This document shows, one piece after another, positions 22,314-31,008 of a stretch of 39,153 bases of DNA. The notes under the pieces are model-generated. The model saw only the letters and a program-made list of their open reading frames with translations. It made no database searches and was not told where the DNA came from. The stretch comes from Flavipsychrobacter sp. (GTDB lineage Bacteria; Bacteroidota; Bacteroidia; Chitinophagales; Chitinophagaceae), in assembly GCA_017849575.1 (NCBI GenBank), contig JAFIGV010000021.1, forward strand, positions 1-39,153, read 5' to 3'. Position numbers and translations under genes: made by a program. The stretch's first letter is position 1. Every line of letters starts with the position of its first letter.

Positions 22314-24326
22314 ATGAAACAGACTTTTCACCTGCTGGCGGGTAGCATTTTGCTATGCGCGGGCGCCGCCACGGCACAAACAAAAGACAGTACCGATACA
22401 AAAAAGCTTGATGAGGTAATTATCCGTACCCACCAGCAAAGCACTAAAATCAATATGCTGGACCCGATAAGATCAGACAAGATCGGCTCAGCGGAATTAC
22501 TTCGTGCAGCCTGTTGCAACCTGAGCGAAAGTTTCGAAACCACTCCTTCTGTAGATGTAGCCTACACCGATGCCGTCACCGGCTATAAGCAAATCCAAAT
22601 GCTCGGACTCACCGGCCCCTATACTTTGATCACCCGTGAAAACATACCAGACACAAGAGGGCTCGCCGCCATCACCGGTCTCACCTATACACCGGGCACA
22701 TGGATAGAGGGCATGCAGCTAAGCAAAGGCACTGGTAGCGTAGTGAACGGCTATGAAAGCGTGGCCGGCCAGATCAATGTAGAATGGAGAAAACCCTTTG
22801 AGGAAAAAGCCGAAAAGTGGAATCTTAACCTGTACCAGAACACACAGGGCCGGACGGAGGCAAACCTGATCCGTAATGTGCGGATCAACAAAAGCCTTTC
22901 TACCAATGTGTTTCTCCACGCCAAATCCCAATGGTTGAAGACCGACCAGAATCACGATGGCTTCCTTGATCAACCGCTCGACAAACAGATTATCGCCGCC
23001 AACCGCTGGTTCTGGTTTGGTCCCCGCGGCTGGGAAATTCAGGCGGGAGCCAAAGCTATTGCCGTAGAAAATATTGGCGGACAATGGGATTTTGAAAAGG
23101 GCGAGCCACAGGCTACAGGCCATCCCTGGGGTTTTCAACTGAACACGCATCGCTACGAAGGCTGGGCCAAGATCGGACACGTGTTTCATCATCCGGCAAA
23201 AAGCATGGGCCTTCAGCTTTCCTATATACATCATCAGCAAGACGCCGAGTATGGAGCCCGGCGATATGAGGGACTGCAAAACTCGGTGTATGCCAACCTG
23301 ATCTTTCAGTCGTTCTTCGGCACTACAAATCATGTGATCAAAACCGGAGCTAGCCTGTTGCTCGACCACTATGATGAAAGTTTTGCCGGCGCGCGTTATT
23401 CAAGGTCAGAAAATGTTCCCGGTGTGTTTGCCGAATATGCCTGGAATACAAAAAAGTTCAACCTTGTAGCCGGCCTGAGGGGCGACTACAATAGTTTGTT
23501 TGGAGGCTTTGTCACCCCACGACTCCATTTGCGGTATGCGCCCTTAGACCGGACCGTGCTCAGGGCATCGGTGGGCAGGGCCCAGAGAACAGCGAATATT
23601 TTTGCTGAGAACATGGGCTTTATGGCCAGTAACAGAAACTTTGTCATCGGTTCGGGCGATCTTCAGCAAAAAGCTTATGGGCTTGATCCGGAAGTAGCCT
23701 GGAATTTTGGCCTGAGCCTCACCCAGAAATTCCGGCTGGACTACCGCGATGGTGCGCTGAGCGTGGACTATTACTACACCAATTTTCAAAACCAGATCGT
23801 AGTGGATTTTGAACGTCCGGAGGCGGTAAAATTCTACAACCTTTCGGGAAGGTCTTACGCCAGCAGTCTGCAGTTTCAGGCGGACTATGAGCTGGTGCAC
23901 AAGCTCGACCTGCGTTTGGCCTATCGCTGGTACCACGTCTCCACCACTTACGACGGAGTGCTGAAAGAGAGACCGTTGGTAGCCGCGCACCGTGCCTTTG
24001 CCAATATAGGATATGCCACCCGCAACAAATGGAAGCTCGATTATACCGTTCAGTGGATGGGCAGTAAACGGATTCCGGCTACTTATCACAGTTTGGGTAA
24101 CGAAAGCACTTCGCCATCTTTTGTAGTGATGAACCTCCAGGTCACCAAAAGTTTTGACGAACGCTTCGACTGGTATTTGGGGGCAGAAAACCTGACAAAC
24201 TACATGATGCATGAGCCGGTGATCGGCGCTCAGCATCCTTACGAAACGGGGTTTGACGCATCACTGATCTGGGGACCGGTAATGGGCAGAAACGTCTATA
24301 CCGGCATCCGCTGGAAACTCTTTTGA
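22314..24326 (+). CDS. TonB-dependent receptor, probable metal (copper) type
   Basis: The 670-aa protein has a signal peptide (MKQTFHLLAGSILLCAGAAT, cut after AQ). A TonB-box-like KLDEVIIRTH (31-40), a plug domain (to ~165, with IQMLGLTGPYTLITRENIPD) and a C-terminal 22-strand barrel follow, ending in the aromatic strand NVYTGIRWKLF. No carboxypeptidase-like N-terminal extension is present. A Cys pair in the plug (RAACCNLSESF, 67-68) is unusual and could bind soft metals. With the preceding HMA and HYC_CC_PP genes it suggests TonB-driven uptake of copper or another metal complex. It converges with the next gene, leaving only 9 bp between stops. Confidence 0.93.
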   Translation: MKQTFHLLAGSILLCAGAATAQTKDSTDTKKLDEVIIRTHQQSTKINMLDPIRSDKIGSAELLRAACCNLSESFETTPSVDVAYTDAVTGYKQIQMLGLTGPYTLITRENIPDTRGLAAITGLTYTPGTWIEGMQLSKGTGSVVNGYESVAGQINVEWRKPFEEKAEKWNLNLYQNTQGRTEANLIRNVRINKSLSTNVFLHAKSQWLKTDQNHDGFLDQPLDKQIIAANRWFWFGPRGWEIQAGAKAIAVENIGGQWDFEKGEPQATGHPWGFQLNTHRYEGWAKIGHVFHHPAKSMGLQLSYIHHQQDAEYGARRYEGLQNSVYANLIFQSFFGTTNHVIKTGASLLLDHYDESFAGARYSRSENVPGVFAEYAWNTKKFNLVAGLRGDYNSLFGGFVTPRLHLRYAPLDRTVLRASVGRAQRTANIFAENMGFMASNRNFVIGSGDLQQKAYGLDPEVAWNFGLSLTQKFRLDYRDGALSVDYYYTNFQNQIVVDFERPEAVKFYNLSGRSYASSLQFQADYELVHKLDLRLAYRWYHVSTTYDGVLKERPLVAAHRAFANIGYATRNKWKLDYTVQWMGSKRIPATYHSLGNESTSPSFVVMNLQVTKSFDERFDWYLGAENLTNYMMHEPVIGAQHPYETGFDASLIWGPVMGRNVYTGIRWKLF

Positions 24327-24335
24327 TGTGCTAAG

Positions 24336-25604
24336 TCAGGTTTTACGCGGCTTCTTTTTAGCGGCAGGAAACAGAACGTTGTTGAGGATAAGCCTGTATC
24401 CCGGAGAGGAAGGATGCAGCGAAAGGTCTGTGGGCGGATCGCCGATAAGGTGCTGATAATCTTCGGGATCGTGGCCACCGTAAAAAGTCCAGGTACCCTT
24501 GCCATATTCGCCGTGAATGTAGCGGGCTTCGTTTACCGGCTTGTATTCTCCCATCACAAGTACGCTGGTTTTCAGTGTTTCTTTGCGAAAAGCTGTAGTA
24601 AGGCCCATAAATCCCTTGATGGTAGTGGTGTGGTTCTGACAAAGCATGGTGGGCACAGGATCGAACTTGGCGGAGAAGGTAAATAAGGTAAAGTAGTCAG
24701 CCTCCATGGGCACCTTACCGTTACGAAACTGCGTATTGTCAATAGAAGAAAATTCGCCGTCGTATGGATTTCTTGAAACCGTATAATCCTTAAAGGCGAA
24801 CCCCTGGGTGAAATCCAGTTTCTGCTGCGCCGCAGGATCGGCGGGATCGCCATCATAGGGCACATCGCAAATGTCTGTATTTTCAGCGTCCAGCGCTATG
24901 TCGTAACTATCAGTGGCGGAGCACATGGCGAACATGTATCCACCGCCGGCCACAAATTCACGAATCTTCTTTGCCACGGCCAGTTTTAGCTCCGATACTT
25001 TTTTAAATCCATGCTTTGCTGCAAGCCCTTCCTGTGTGCGCACATCTTCCTGATACCAGCTTGTGTTGCGGTACATCAGGAACTTGCTATACTGCCCGGT
25101 AAAATCCTCGTGATGAAGATGGAGCCAGTCGTATTCCGCCAGTTTGTTGTCCAATACCTCGTCATCATACACTTTATCATAGGGTATCTCGGCGTAGGTC
25201 AACACCATGGTTACCGCATCGTCCCAGGGTAGTTTATTGCCTGGCGTATACACCGCAATTTTGGGTGGTTTCTCGAGTTTAATTACATCGCCGTTATAAT
25301 CCGGATCAGCAATCTCCTGCACAATGCCTGCATACTGAGCATCCGTTATCACCTCGTAATCAACGCCGCGCAGTTTGCAGAGACGCTCCACAGCTTCTAC
25401 CTGATCCATAGCAAAGCTGCCCCCTTTATAATTAAGCAGCCAGTCGGCTTCTATACCCATTTTCAAGGCCGCGTAGGTTACCCCATACGCTTTCAGGTGT
25501 GCTCTTTGCTCATCGGCGTTCATGGGGATAAAAATCTTTGCGCCATAACCTGCGATGCTGCCCGAAAAAAGAAAAATGATCAGTAAAAAGGCCGGAATTC
25601 TCAT
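24336..25604 (-). CDS. Secreted protein of the family often labelled asparagine synthetase B
   Basis: Start chosen at the ATG at 25604 (MRIPAFLLIIFLFSGSIAG), giving a signal peptide and 422 aa; ATG 25610 is equally possible. The protein has none of the asparagine synthetase features: there is no N-terminal catalytic Cys2 and no ATP-pyrophosphatase SGGxDS loop. It contains a flavodoxin/amidotransferase-like region (PPKIAVYTPGNKLPWDDAVT, LHLHHEDFTGQY, FVAGGGYMFAMCSATDSYDI) with a Cys in the GYMFAMCS nucleophile-elbow-like position. A GEYGKGTWTFYGGHDPEDY segment recalls ThuA/GATase1-like folds. Function unknown, probably periplasmic. Confidence 0.7.
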   Translation of the reverse strand: MRIPAFLLIIFLFSGSIAGYGAKIFIPMNADEQRAHLKAYGVTYAALKMGIEADWLLNYKGGSFAMDQVEAVERLCKLRGVDYEVITDAQYAGIVQEIADPDYNGDVIKLEKPPKIAVYTPGNKLPWDDAVTMVLTYAEIPYDKVYDDEVLDNKLAEYDWLHLHHEDFTGQYSKFLMYRNTSWYQEDVRTQEGLAAKHGFKKVSELKLAVAKKIREFVAGGGYMFAMCSATDSYDIALDAENTDICDVPYDGDPADPAAQQKLDFTQGFAFKDYTVSRNPYDGEFSSIDNTQFRNGKVPMEADYFTLFTFSAKFDPVPTMLCQNHTTTIKGFMGLTTAFRKETLKTSVLVMGEYKPVNEARYIHGEYGKGTWTFYGGHDPEDYQHLIGDPPTDLSLHPSSPGYRLILNNVLFPAAKKKPRKT

Positions 25605-25683
25605 GTGCATAACTCGTACACCAACTAAGGTACGGCAATAGCCCACTGTATAAAGCAGGTCAGCAGCTTTTTTAACAGTGTGC

Positions 25684-25929
25684 CTACGACATCAGCTTTT
25701 TGCGTGCTTCGTATTTTGTACGGTAATCACCAATGTTAAACGACCAGCGGATCATATGCACGGTCAGTTTCACCAAAGCATTGAGCACAAGCGCTACAAT
25801 CAATGCCGCTCCCAGAGATTTGAGTACGAGGATTAAAAATTCGTCGGCATTACCGTTCGACAAAAAATAGAGCGTTGCTATCGCCCCGGCGACAATAAAA
25901 TAAATCCAGAACGTGACCTTATAGAACAT
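25684..25929 (-). CDS. Small two-helix membrane protein
   Basis: The 81-aa protein has two hydrophobic helices (about 5-23 and 33-55, WIYFIVAGAIATLYFL and LILVLKSLGAALIVALVLNAL) and a basic soluble tail (RTKYEARKKLMS). No family is recognised. It stands 74 nt upstream of the preceding secreted-protein gene on the same strand and may share its transcript. Confidence 0.65.
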   Translation of the reverse strand: MFYKVTFWIYFIVAGAIATLYFLSNGNADEFLILVLKSLGAALIVALVLNALVKLTVHMIRWSFNIGDYRTKYEARKKLMS

Positions 25930-26009
25930 CCATTTGGAATTTGCCTTAAATATATAAAGGTCTGCCTTTTCTAGTTAATATGCCCGGTTAGTTTTCCATT
26001 AGGTTTGTT

Positions 26010-28220
26010 TTACCGAAGCAGCATAAAAGAACCTGACTGACTTTCCTCTTTTTCGGTAAAGCATTTTGCCTGCATCAGATAATAGTAGGTACCGATATCC
26101 TGGGGTTGCTTTTCATAGAATCCGTCCCAGCCTTCGCCGGGTATGAAAGAGTGAAAGACTCGTGTGCCCCACCGGTTGTATATGCTTAATTCATAGTTGC
26201 GCATGTTGCCATAAAGCACGGGGCGCCAAGTATCGTTTCTTCCGTCGCTGTTTGGGGTAAAGGCCGAAGGAAAGGAAAACGTACAGCAACGCTCCACGCT
26301 GTGAAAGGTAATATTAGCCGTATCGCGGCAACCTGTCTGATTGGTGCCAATGGCCACCAGCGTTGTAGGGTTTATAATTCGAGTGTAAGGGGTGCCATCC
26401 GGCTCGAAGGAGATCTGGTCTTCCGGTAGCCATGCGATCTGGTCGGCGCCCGAGGCGCGCAGAAATACCTGTTCGCCGATGCACACAATGCCGGTATCGA
26501 AAAAAATACGGATATCGGGCTTGGGCCGTACGCGTATTTCCACCCTTTGTCTTCCCGACTCACAAACATCATATTGCTGCGACACATACCATACCTGTGG
26601 ATGAAACACCGAGGTGTTCACGAGCGGGGCGTCCGGTAAGGCATTTCCGTTTTCGTCGAACCAATGGGCCACCGCGCCCGGGTAGGTAATAACCTCTATA
26701 GGCTGCGTATCGGCGTTGAAGCAAAAAACACTGTCGGATACGTAGGGCAGCAAGGGAAATGTTCCGCTATCTGCAATGCTGAAGGGATAGGTAAGGGCGC
26801 AACCGAGGTAGGGTGAGGAAAGAGTCAGCACATAATCTCCTGCGCGCAAACTATCTACCCATTGACCGCTGGTGTCTTCGAAGGATCTGATGATATTTCC
26901 GTTTTGCGAAATACTGACCTGTCTGGGAAGTACACCGTCGGCAAATGAAAACTGCATGACCGCCGGATGATAGCAATCGGTAGGCAAGATTAGCTTACGA
27001 TCGGCGCTATAGGGTTCTACAATACGCAGGGTGTACCCAACAGTTTGGGAAACATTAAGCGGACAATGACGATCCGTGAGTGTGAGAAAGAAATTGTAGT
27101 TGCCCGGCGAAAGCGTGGCGGTATTGAACGACACCTGCACCGACACATGCTCCGACCCATTGTCGGCTATAGTCACACCGTTGGAAATACCCCGCACCGT
27201 CACGTCAACGCTGTCTCCATCCGGGTCAGTAACATCAAGGTCGAAAGTAACTAATGGCGTACCCTTGCAAATGTTAAGGATATTGCCTTCGGGCGCCCAA
27301 ATGCCTCCCGATGTCGAGTTGAGTGTGAGCGAAGCTTCCGCGGGCCGGTTCATGCAATCGCCGAGTACAATAAAGCTCATTTCGCGCATGACAGAACCTA
27401 CCGGCTGCCCCCCGCGGTATTCTGTCACCTTATTGACGACAAGGCTTCGCTGCACCGATGAAGGCGTAAAACTCATCTGGCCATTGGTGGAATTGAACAA
27501 AAAAGGACCGCTAACGTCTAAAGGATGTGTTGCCGAATAGCCCGGTAAATAGTTAGCCGGCGACCCGCTGCCATCTAAAGCAGAGGTCAGTTCAAAGTTC
27601 AGAGAATCACCATCAACATCAATCACGCCCTGATTGAACTCCTGAGCATTATTGATACAATAGAAAGGAGTGGGAAGCGTCGTAAACGTAGGCGACGAAT
27701 TATTCAGTGAATTATCTAAAGTAGCCACAAGGTAGAGCAGGCTCGATGCCGAACCCAAAACAATGTTCGTGATGCTGGCGGTTCGTCCTGCCGATGAACT
27801 GCCCGTACTTGAGGTACCTGCAAAGATGAATTTGTACTCATCTTGTCCGGGTAGGGTAACGACGCCGCTGTACACAAACTGCGTGACGCCGGGTATCAGG
27901 CTCGTCAGGCTTTTGCATTGCGTACTATCCTGGTAGGCGGAGCAGACTGGAGTAATTTCTTTCAAAACATTGGGCGAATTATTAAGCTGCAGGCTGATGT
28001 CCTGAAGAAAGACCCCACCCTTTTCTATTCTGATAATCGGTGAAAAACTGTACAGACCGGGGAATGCGCTCCCCTGACAATCGCCATACAAGCCCATCGT
28101 TATCTCATAGTCGTTTCCCGAAAGGTGCTTGTAATAGAGGTCGCCGCCATAGATATGAGACGCGCGAAGACCAAACGGTACGCTGAGTAACAAAAGGATG
28201 ACAGATGTTAGGGTCTTCAT
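26010..28220 (-). CDS. Large surface protein with T9SS type B (CHU_C) sorting domain
   Basis: The start is ATG 28220 (MKTLTSVILLLLSVPFGLRA), giving 736 aa with a signal peptide; a TTG three codons earlier is ignored. The body is beta-rich with Ig/cadherin-like modules (SFTPSSVQRSLVVNKVTEYR, DLDVTDPDGDSVDVTVRGIS). The last ~90 residues are the gliding-motility-associated C-terminal domain: SAFTPNSDGRNDTWRP, YELSIYNRWGTRVFHS, GWDGFYEKQPQDIGTYYYL. That domain directs export by the type IX system and retention at the surface. It probably acts as an adhesin; the ligand is unknown. Confidence 0.92.
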   Translation of the reverse strand: MKTLTSVILLLLSVPFGLRASHIYGGDLYYKHLSGNDYEITMGLYGDCQGSAFPGLYSFSPIIRIEKGGVFLQDISLQLNNSPNVLKEITPVCSAYQDSTQCKSLTSLIPGVTQFVYSGVVTLPGQDEYKFIFAGTSSTGSSSAGRTASITNIVLGSASSLLYLVATLDNSLNNSSPTFTTLPTPFYCINNAQEFNQGVIDVDGDSLNFELTSALDGSGSPANYLPGYSATHPLDVSGPFLFNSTNGQMSFTPSSVQRSLVVNKVTEYRGGQPVGSVMREMSFIVLGDCMNRPAEASLTLNSTSGGIWAPEGNILNICKGTPLVTFDLDVTDPDGDSVDVTVRGISNGVTIADNGSEHVSVQVSFNTATLSPGNYNFFLTLTDRHCPLNVSQTVGYTLRIVEPYSADRKLILPTDCYHPAVMQFSFADGVLPRQVSISQNGNIIRSFEDTSGQWVDSLRAGDYVLTLSSPYLGCALTYPFSIADSGTFPLLPYVSDSVFCFNADTQPIEVITYPGAVAHWFDENGNALPDAPLVNTSVFHPQVWYVSQQYDVCESGRQRVEIRVRPKPDIRIFFDTGIVCIGEQVFLRASGADQIAWLPEDQISFEPDGTPYTRIINPTTLVAIGTNQTGCRDTANITFHSVERCCTFSFPSAFTPNSDGRNDTWRPVLYGNMRNYELSIYNRWGTRVFHSFIPGEGWDGFYEKQPQDIGTYYYLMQAKCFTEKEESQSGSFMLLR

Positions 28221-28408
28221 ACTAAACAATAACGCTTAAGAACACAAAGATGCGACAACTTGCCATACACATGTCATGTAATTGCCACAGCTATAGCCGT
28301 TGAGCAGACGAACCTGCAGTTTACAACGATAAGACAAGGGCCGCGATCACAAAACTGTTAGATGTATGTTAAGCCTCAAATCCACCAAAGTTCTGAGGTT
28401 TTTGCCCT

Positions 28409-28416
28409 TACCTTTG
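28409..28416 (+). promoter_or_regulatory. Candidate -7 box (TACCTTTG) for the lipoprotein gene
   Basis: TACCTTTG matches TAnnTTTG and lies 40 nt before the ATG at 28457. The rest of the divergent spacer 28221-28408 shows no gene and no obvious structure. Confidence 0.5.
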
Positions 28417-28456
28417 CAGCCTTCACCAACCGGCCGGCATTCAGTCACAATAGCTT

Positions 28457-28957
28457 ATGAGCGCAAAGCACGTTTTCATTCTACTATTCATTTGCAGTAT
28501 AGGTCTTCTCGGCTGTCCTTATGAATCGCAGGTTCCCATATCCGCACCCTACCTTTCTATAGATAATAAGATGCTGGGAAGCTGGCAAAGCAAGGACGAG
28601 GTTTATAACTCCTACTATGTGTCCCGGCTTTCGGAAACCGAATACAAAATCATTCAAAAGAATATCAGTAATACATCGGCCTATAAGGGCTATTTCTCAG
28701 AAATCCGAGGAAACATGTTCATGAATCTTTACTCAGATAGTTCACGCACATGGTATCTCTACAAAATAAAAATTGACCCCGATGGCAACCGGTTTACGCT
28801 GTTTCCCTTTGCCGAAAACCTGCCGGAACATTTTGCCAGCACTGAAGGACTGCGCAGCTACGTAGAGAAAAACATGAACTTCCAGAGTTTTTATAATGAA
28901 AAGGATATTTTGGACTTCCAACGCATAGAAGGTAGTAAGCCTACAGCCTCAAACTGA
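28457..28957 (+). CDS. Hypothetical lipoprotein
   Basis: The 166-aa protein has a short signal with a lipobox (IGLLGC, lipidated Cys20), so it is anchored to a membrane. The mature part is beta-rich with a Trp/Tyr-rich start (LSIDNKMLGSWQSKDEVYNS) and repeated YxxY patterns. It resembles small calycin- or Lipocalin-like bacterial lipoproteins in layout, but no family is assigned. It is monocistronic, with a -7 box upstream and strong terminators downstream. Confidence 0.75.
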   Translation: MSAKHVFILLFICSIGLLGCPYESQVPISAPYLSIDNKMLGSWQSKDEVYNSYYVSRLSETEYKIIQKNISNTSAYKGYFSEIRGNMFMNLYSDSSRTWYLYKIKIDPDGNRFTLFPFAENLPEHFASTEGLRSYVEKNMNFQSFYNEKDILDFQRIEGSKPTASN

Positions 28958-28975
28958 ACCCAAAGGCACAAGTAA

Positions 28976-29004
28976 AAAGCAGAGCGGTTTGCTCTGCTTT
29001 TTTT
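28976..29004 (+). terminator. Terminator after the lipoprotein gene
   Basis: A 10-bp perfect stem (28976-28985 with 28991-29000) and 5-nt loop is followed by further T residues, 18 nt past the stop codon. Confidence 0.9.
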
Positions 29005-29062
29005 GTTTTGTTTTGATTGGAATATGGTAGGTAAGATCAGAATTTCTAAAGTGGTAAAGACA

Positions 29063-29092
29063 AAGCGGTAAAGAATTACCGCTTCTTTTTTG
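29063..29092 (+). terminator. Second terminator-like hairpin
   Basis: AAGCGGTAA (29063-29071) pairs perfectly with TTACCGCTT (29076-29084) around an AGAA loop, followed by C and a run of T. It lies 59 nt after the first terminator. It could be a back-up terminator or end a short RNA encoded between the two. The remainder of 29093-29241 is AT-rich with no gene seen. Confidence 0.65.
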
Positions 29093-29241
29093 AAATCGGA
29101 TTTCCTTCTGACTATAAATCCTCTTTCTGACTAAAAACTATGTAAAGAACGGCCCCTTACCCTTTGACGCAACAATATTATATAATTATTCGTGATTACC
29201 AAGCAATTGAAGTTATTTTTTCCTCCCCAAAATCTCCCATG

Positions 29242-29718
29242 TCAGGGTTGAGACATCGTAAAAGTGATCGTAAAGCTGAAATTGGAGGGCGATGCCGTAT
29301 AGCCAACTGGCTTCATCACAAGGTCGTAAACATAGTGACGGTATTGGTTGGCGCTATGCTTTTGCTGAGTAAAAAGCAACTGATCTGTGCCTGTAAGGTA
29401 AATGATGTTTTGACTGGAAACGGCATAACCTGGCGCTGTACTGGAGACAAATTGAAGGCCAAGAATATTGGCTGAGGCCAAAGAGTAAGGAATATTGGCG
29501 TAAGAAACTTTTGCACTCACTGAAGCACTGCTTTTTCTGGATTTCACATCGATCGTCAGTGCATTATTGATTGTCTTGGTTTGCTCGAGATCGTCGGCAG
29601 TCTGTATATCAAAGGACAGAATGGTGTTGGCAGCCACCGTCAGATTGCTGCTGTTGTCCTGCGCCTGCACAACCACCGGCACTGCGAAAAAAATGGCTGC
29701 CACTACTAATTTTCTCAT
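29242..29718 (-). CDS. Small secreted beta-rich protein
   Basis: The start is ATG 29718 (MRKLVVAAIFFAVPVVVQAQ), giving 158 aa with a clear signal peptide; ATG 29733 adds five residues. The mature protein is a Ser/Thr/Asn-rich beta-sandwich-like sequence ending YTASPSNFSFTITFTMSQP. The layout vaguely recalls pilin- or spore-coat-U-like domains of fimbrial secretion systems, but no usher or chaperone genes are nearby, so this is only a suggestion. It lies 60 nt downstream of the antiporter gene and may be in its operon. Confidence 0.75.
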   Translation of the reverse strand: MRKLVVAAIFFAVPVVVQAQDNSSNLTVAANTILSFDIQTADDLEQTKTINNALTIDVKSRKSSASVSAKVSYANIPYSLASANILGLQFVSSTAPGYAVSSQNIIYLTGTDQLLFTQQKHSANQYRHYVYDLVMKPVGYTASPSNFSFTITFTMSQP

Positions 29719-29778
29719 GAACGATACGCGCATAAAACTATTAAGAATAGGCGCTGCAAACAAGCACTCCTTCGGGAG

Positions 29779-30984
29779 TTATATCACTTCCTCGCTACCC
29801 TCGAGATACGTTCGCTTATTGTCTTTAAAAAACAGCAGACCCAGCATCATGAGCACCGAACTTACCACCACAACGAAAAAAAGAATTCCTTCGTTGAAGC
29901 CACCAATGCTATGGCTGGCAGGGATGCTATAAAAAAGCAGGATGGTCACGAGGCCGCGGGGCATCAGAAATAGTTCGGGAAAGAGGTTTGATTTCAGGAT
30001 CATCCGAAGGTAGAAATACCGTACGCACAGCAGAATAAGAATGATCAGAGAACCTATCTTCCACACATCGGGCAAAATGAGCACTTCAAGATTAATGGTG
30101 AGCCCGAACAGGATAAAAAAGAAGGTCCGGATCAGAAAAGATGTTTCGGCGGTGACTGATTTCATCGTTTCCACAAGAGCATAATCGCCCGCTGCACCCA
30201 CCCAATGCCGGAGGCGGCCCCGTATCACCAGCGATGCGTTGTTGATAACGAGCCCGAAAACCATTACGATAAGCAAGGCCGGAAGATGGATCATTTCACC
30301 CAGGGCATAGAGCAGCGACAATACGGCAAAAACAAGAAAGAACTTAATGCGGATCGTGATCTTACTCAGCAGATAGATCAGTAACAAACTTGCAACAACA
30401 GAACCCACGATCGCAAGACCAATGCCCCCTCCGAACCGGAATGCGGAACCCATGCTTGCCCCTTCGTCCGATGCCATATAGTTGAACACCAGAATGCCGA
30501 AGATGTCTGAAAAGGAAGATTCGTAAATAATAAACTCCCGCTTCTCTTCGGGCAGATGGCTGGTACTCGGTATCACAATCGCGCTACTGATAATGCTCAG
30601 GGGCACGGCATAAATAAAAGCATTCGAAAAATCCACGTTGAGCCATTGCATCACCAGAATAGCAATGCCTAAGGCGGAGGCTAAGGAAATGATAAGGCCG
30701 GAGGCAAAGGAGTCGCCGATGAGCTTTAGCTTTTTGCGGCTCAGGTTCAGGTCCATTGCTGCTTCCAGCACAATCATGATCAGCCCTGCAGTACCCAGCA
30801 CTTTCACCAATTTACTGACGTCGGGCTGCGCAACGCCATACCAGGCGGTGGCATACTTTATACCCACGCCAGTGGCGATCAGCAGCAGTACCGAAGGTAT
30901 GCTGGTAGCTTTGCTCACCAGATTAAACAGATAGCTAATGATGACCGTACTGCTCAGCAGCACTAGAATAATGCTTTCGTGCAT
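29779..30984 (-). CDS. Monovalent cation:proton antiporter (CPA family)
   Basis: The 401-aa protein has about 12 transmembrane helices in the NhaP/Kef-like fold. Charged residues in the core helices are SFSDIFGILVFNY, where Asp is expected for ion exchange, and LEAAMDLNLSRKKLKL after the third helix. There is no cytoplasmic RCK/TrkA domain, so it is a bare antiporter. It likely exchanges Na+ or K+ for H+ to control pH or salt. It starts 24 nt after the histidine kinase gene, suggesting control by that two-component system. Confidence 0.9.
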   Translation of the reverse strand: MHESIILVLLSSTVIISYLFNLVSKATSIPSVLLLIATGVGIKYATAWYGVAQPDVSKLVKVLGTAGLIMIVLEAAMDLNLSRKKLKLIGDSFASGLIISLASALGIAILVMQWLNVDFSNAFIYAVPLSIISSAIVIPSTSHLPEEKREFIIYESSFSDIFGILVFNYMASDEGASMGSAFRFGGGIGLAIVGSVVASLLLIYLLSKITIRIKFFLVFAVLSLLYALGEMIHLPALLIVMVFGLVINNASLVIRGRLRHWVGAAGDYALVETMKSVTAETSFLIRTFFFILFGLTINLEVLILPDVWKIGSLIILILLCVRYFYLRMILKSNLFPELFLMPRGLVTILLFYSIPASHSIGGFNEGILFFVVVVSSVLMMLGLLFFKDNKRTYLEGSEEVI

Positions 30985-31008
30985 AGTGCGTCCCTTAGGG
31001 GCAAGCTA

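Noticed and set aside
22719-23369. 216-codon open frame antisense to the TonB receptor
   Set aside because: It lies wholly within a clear receptor gene; composition reflects the complement of its codons and no domain is seen. The same holds for 23544-24236 and 18101-18745.
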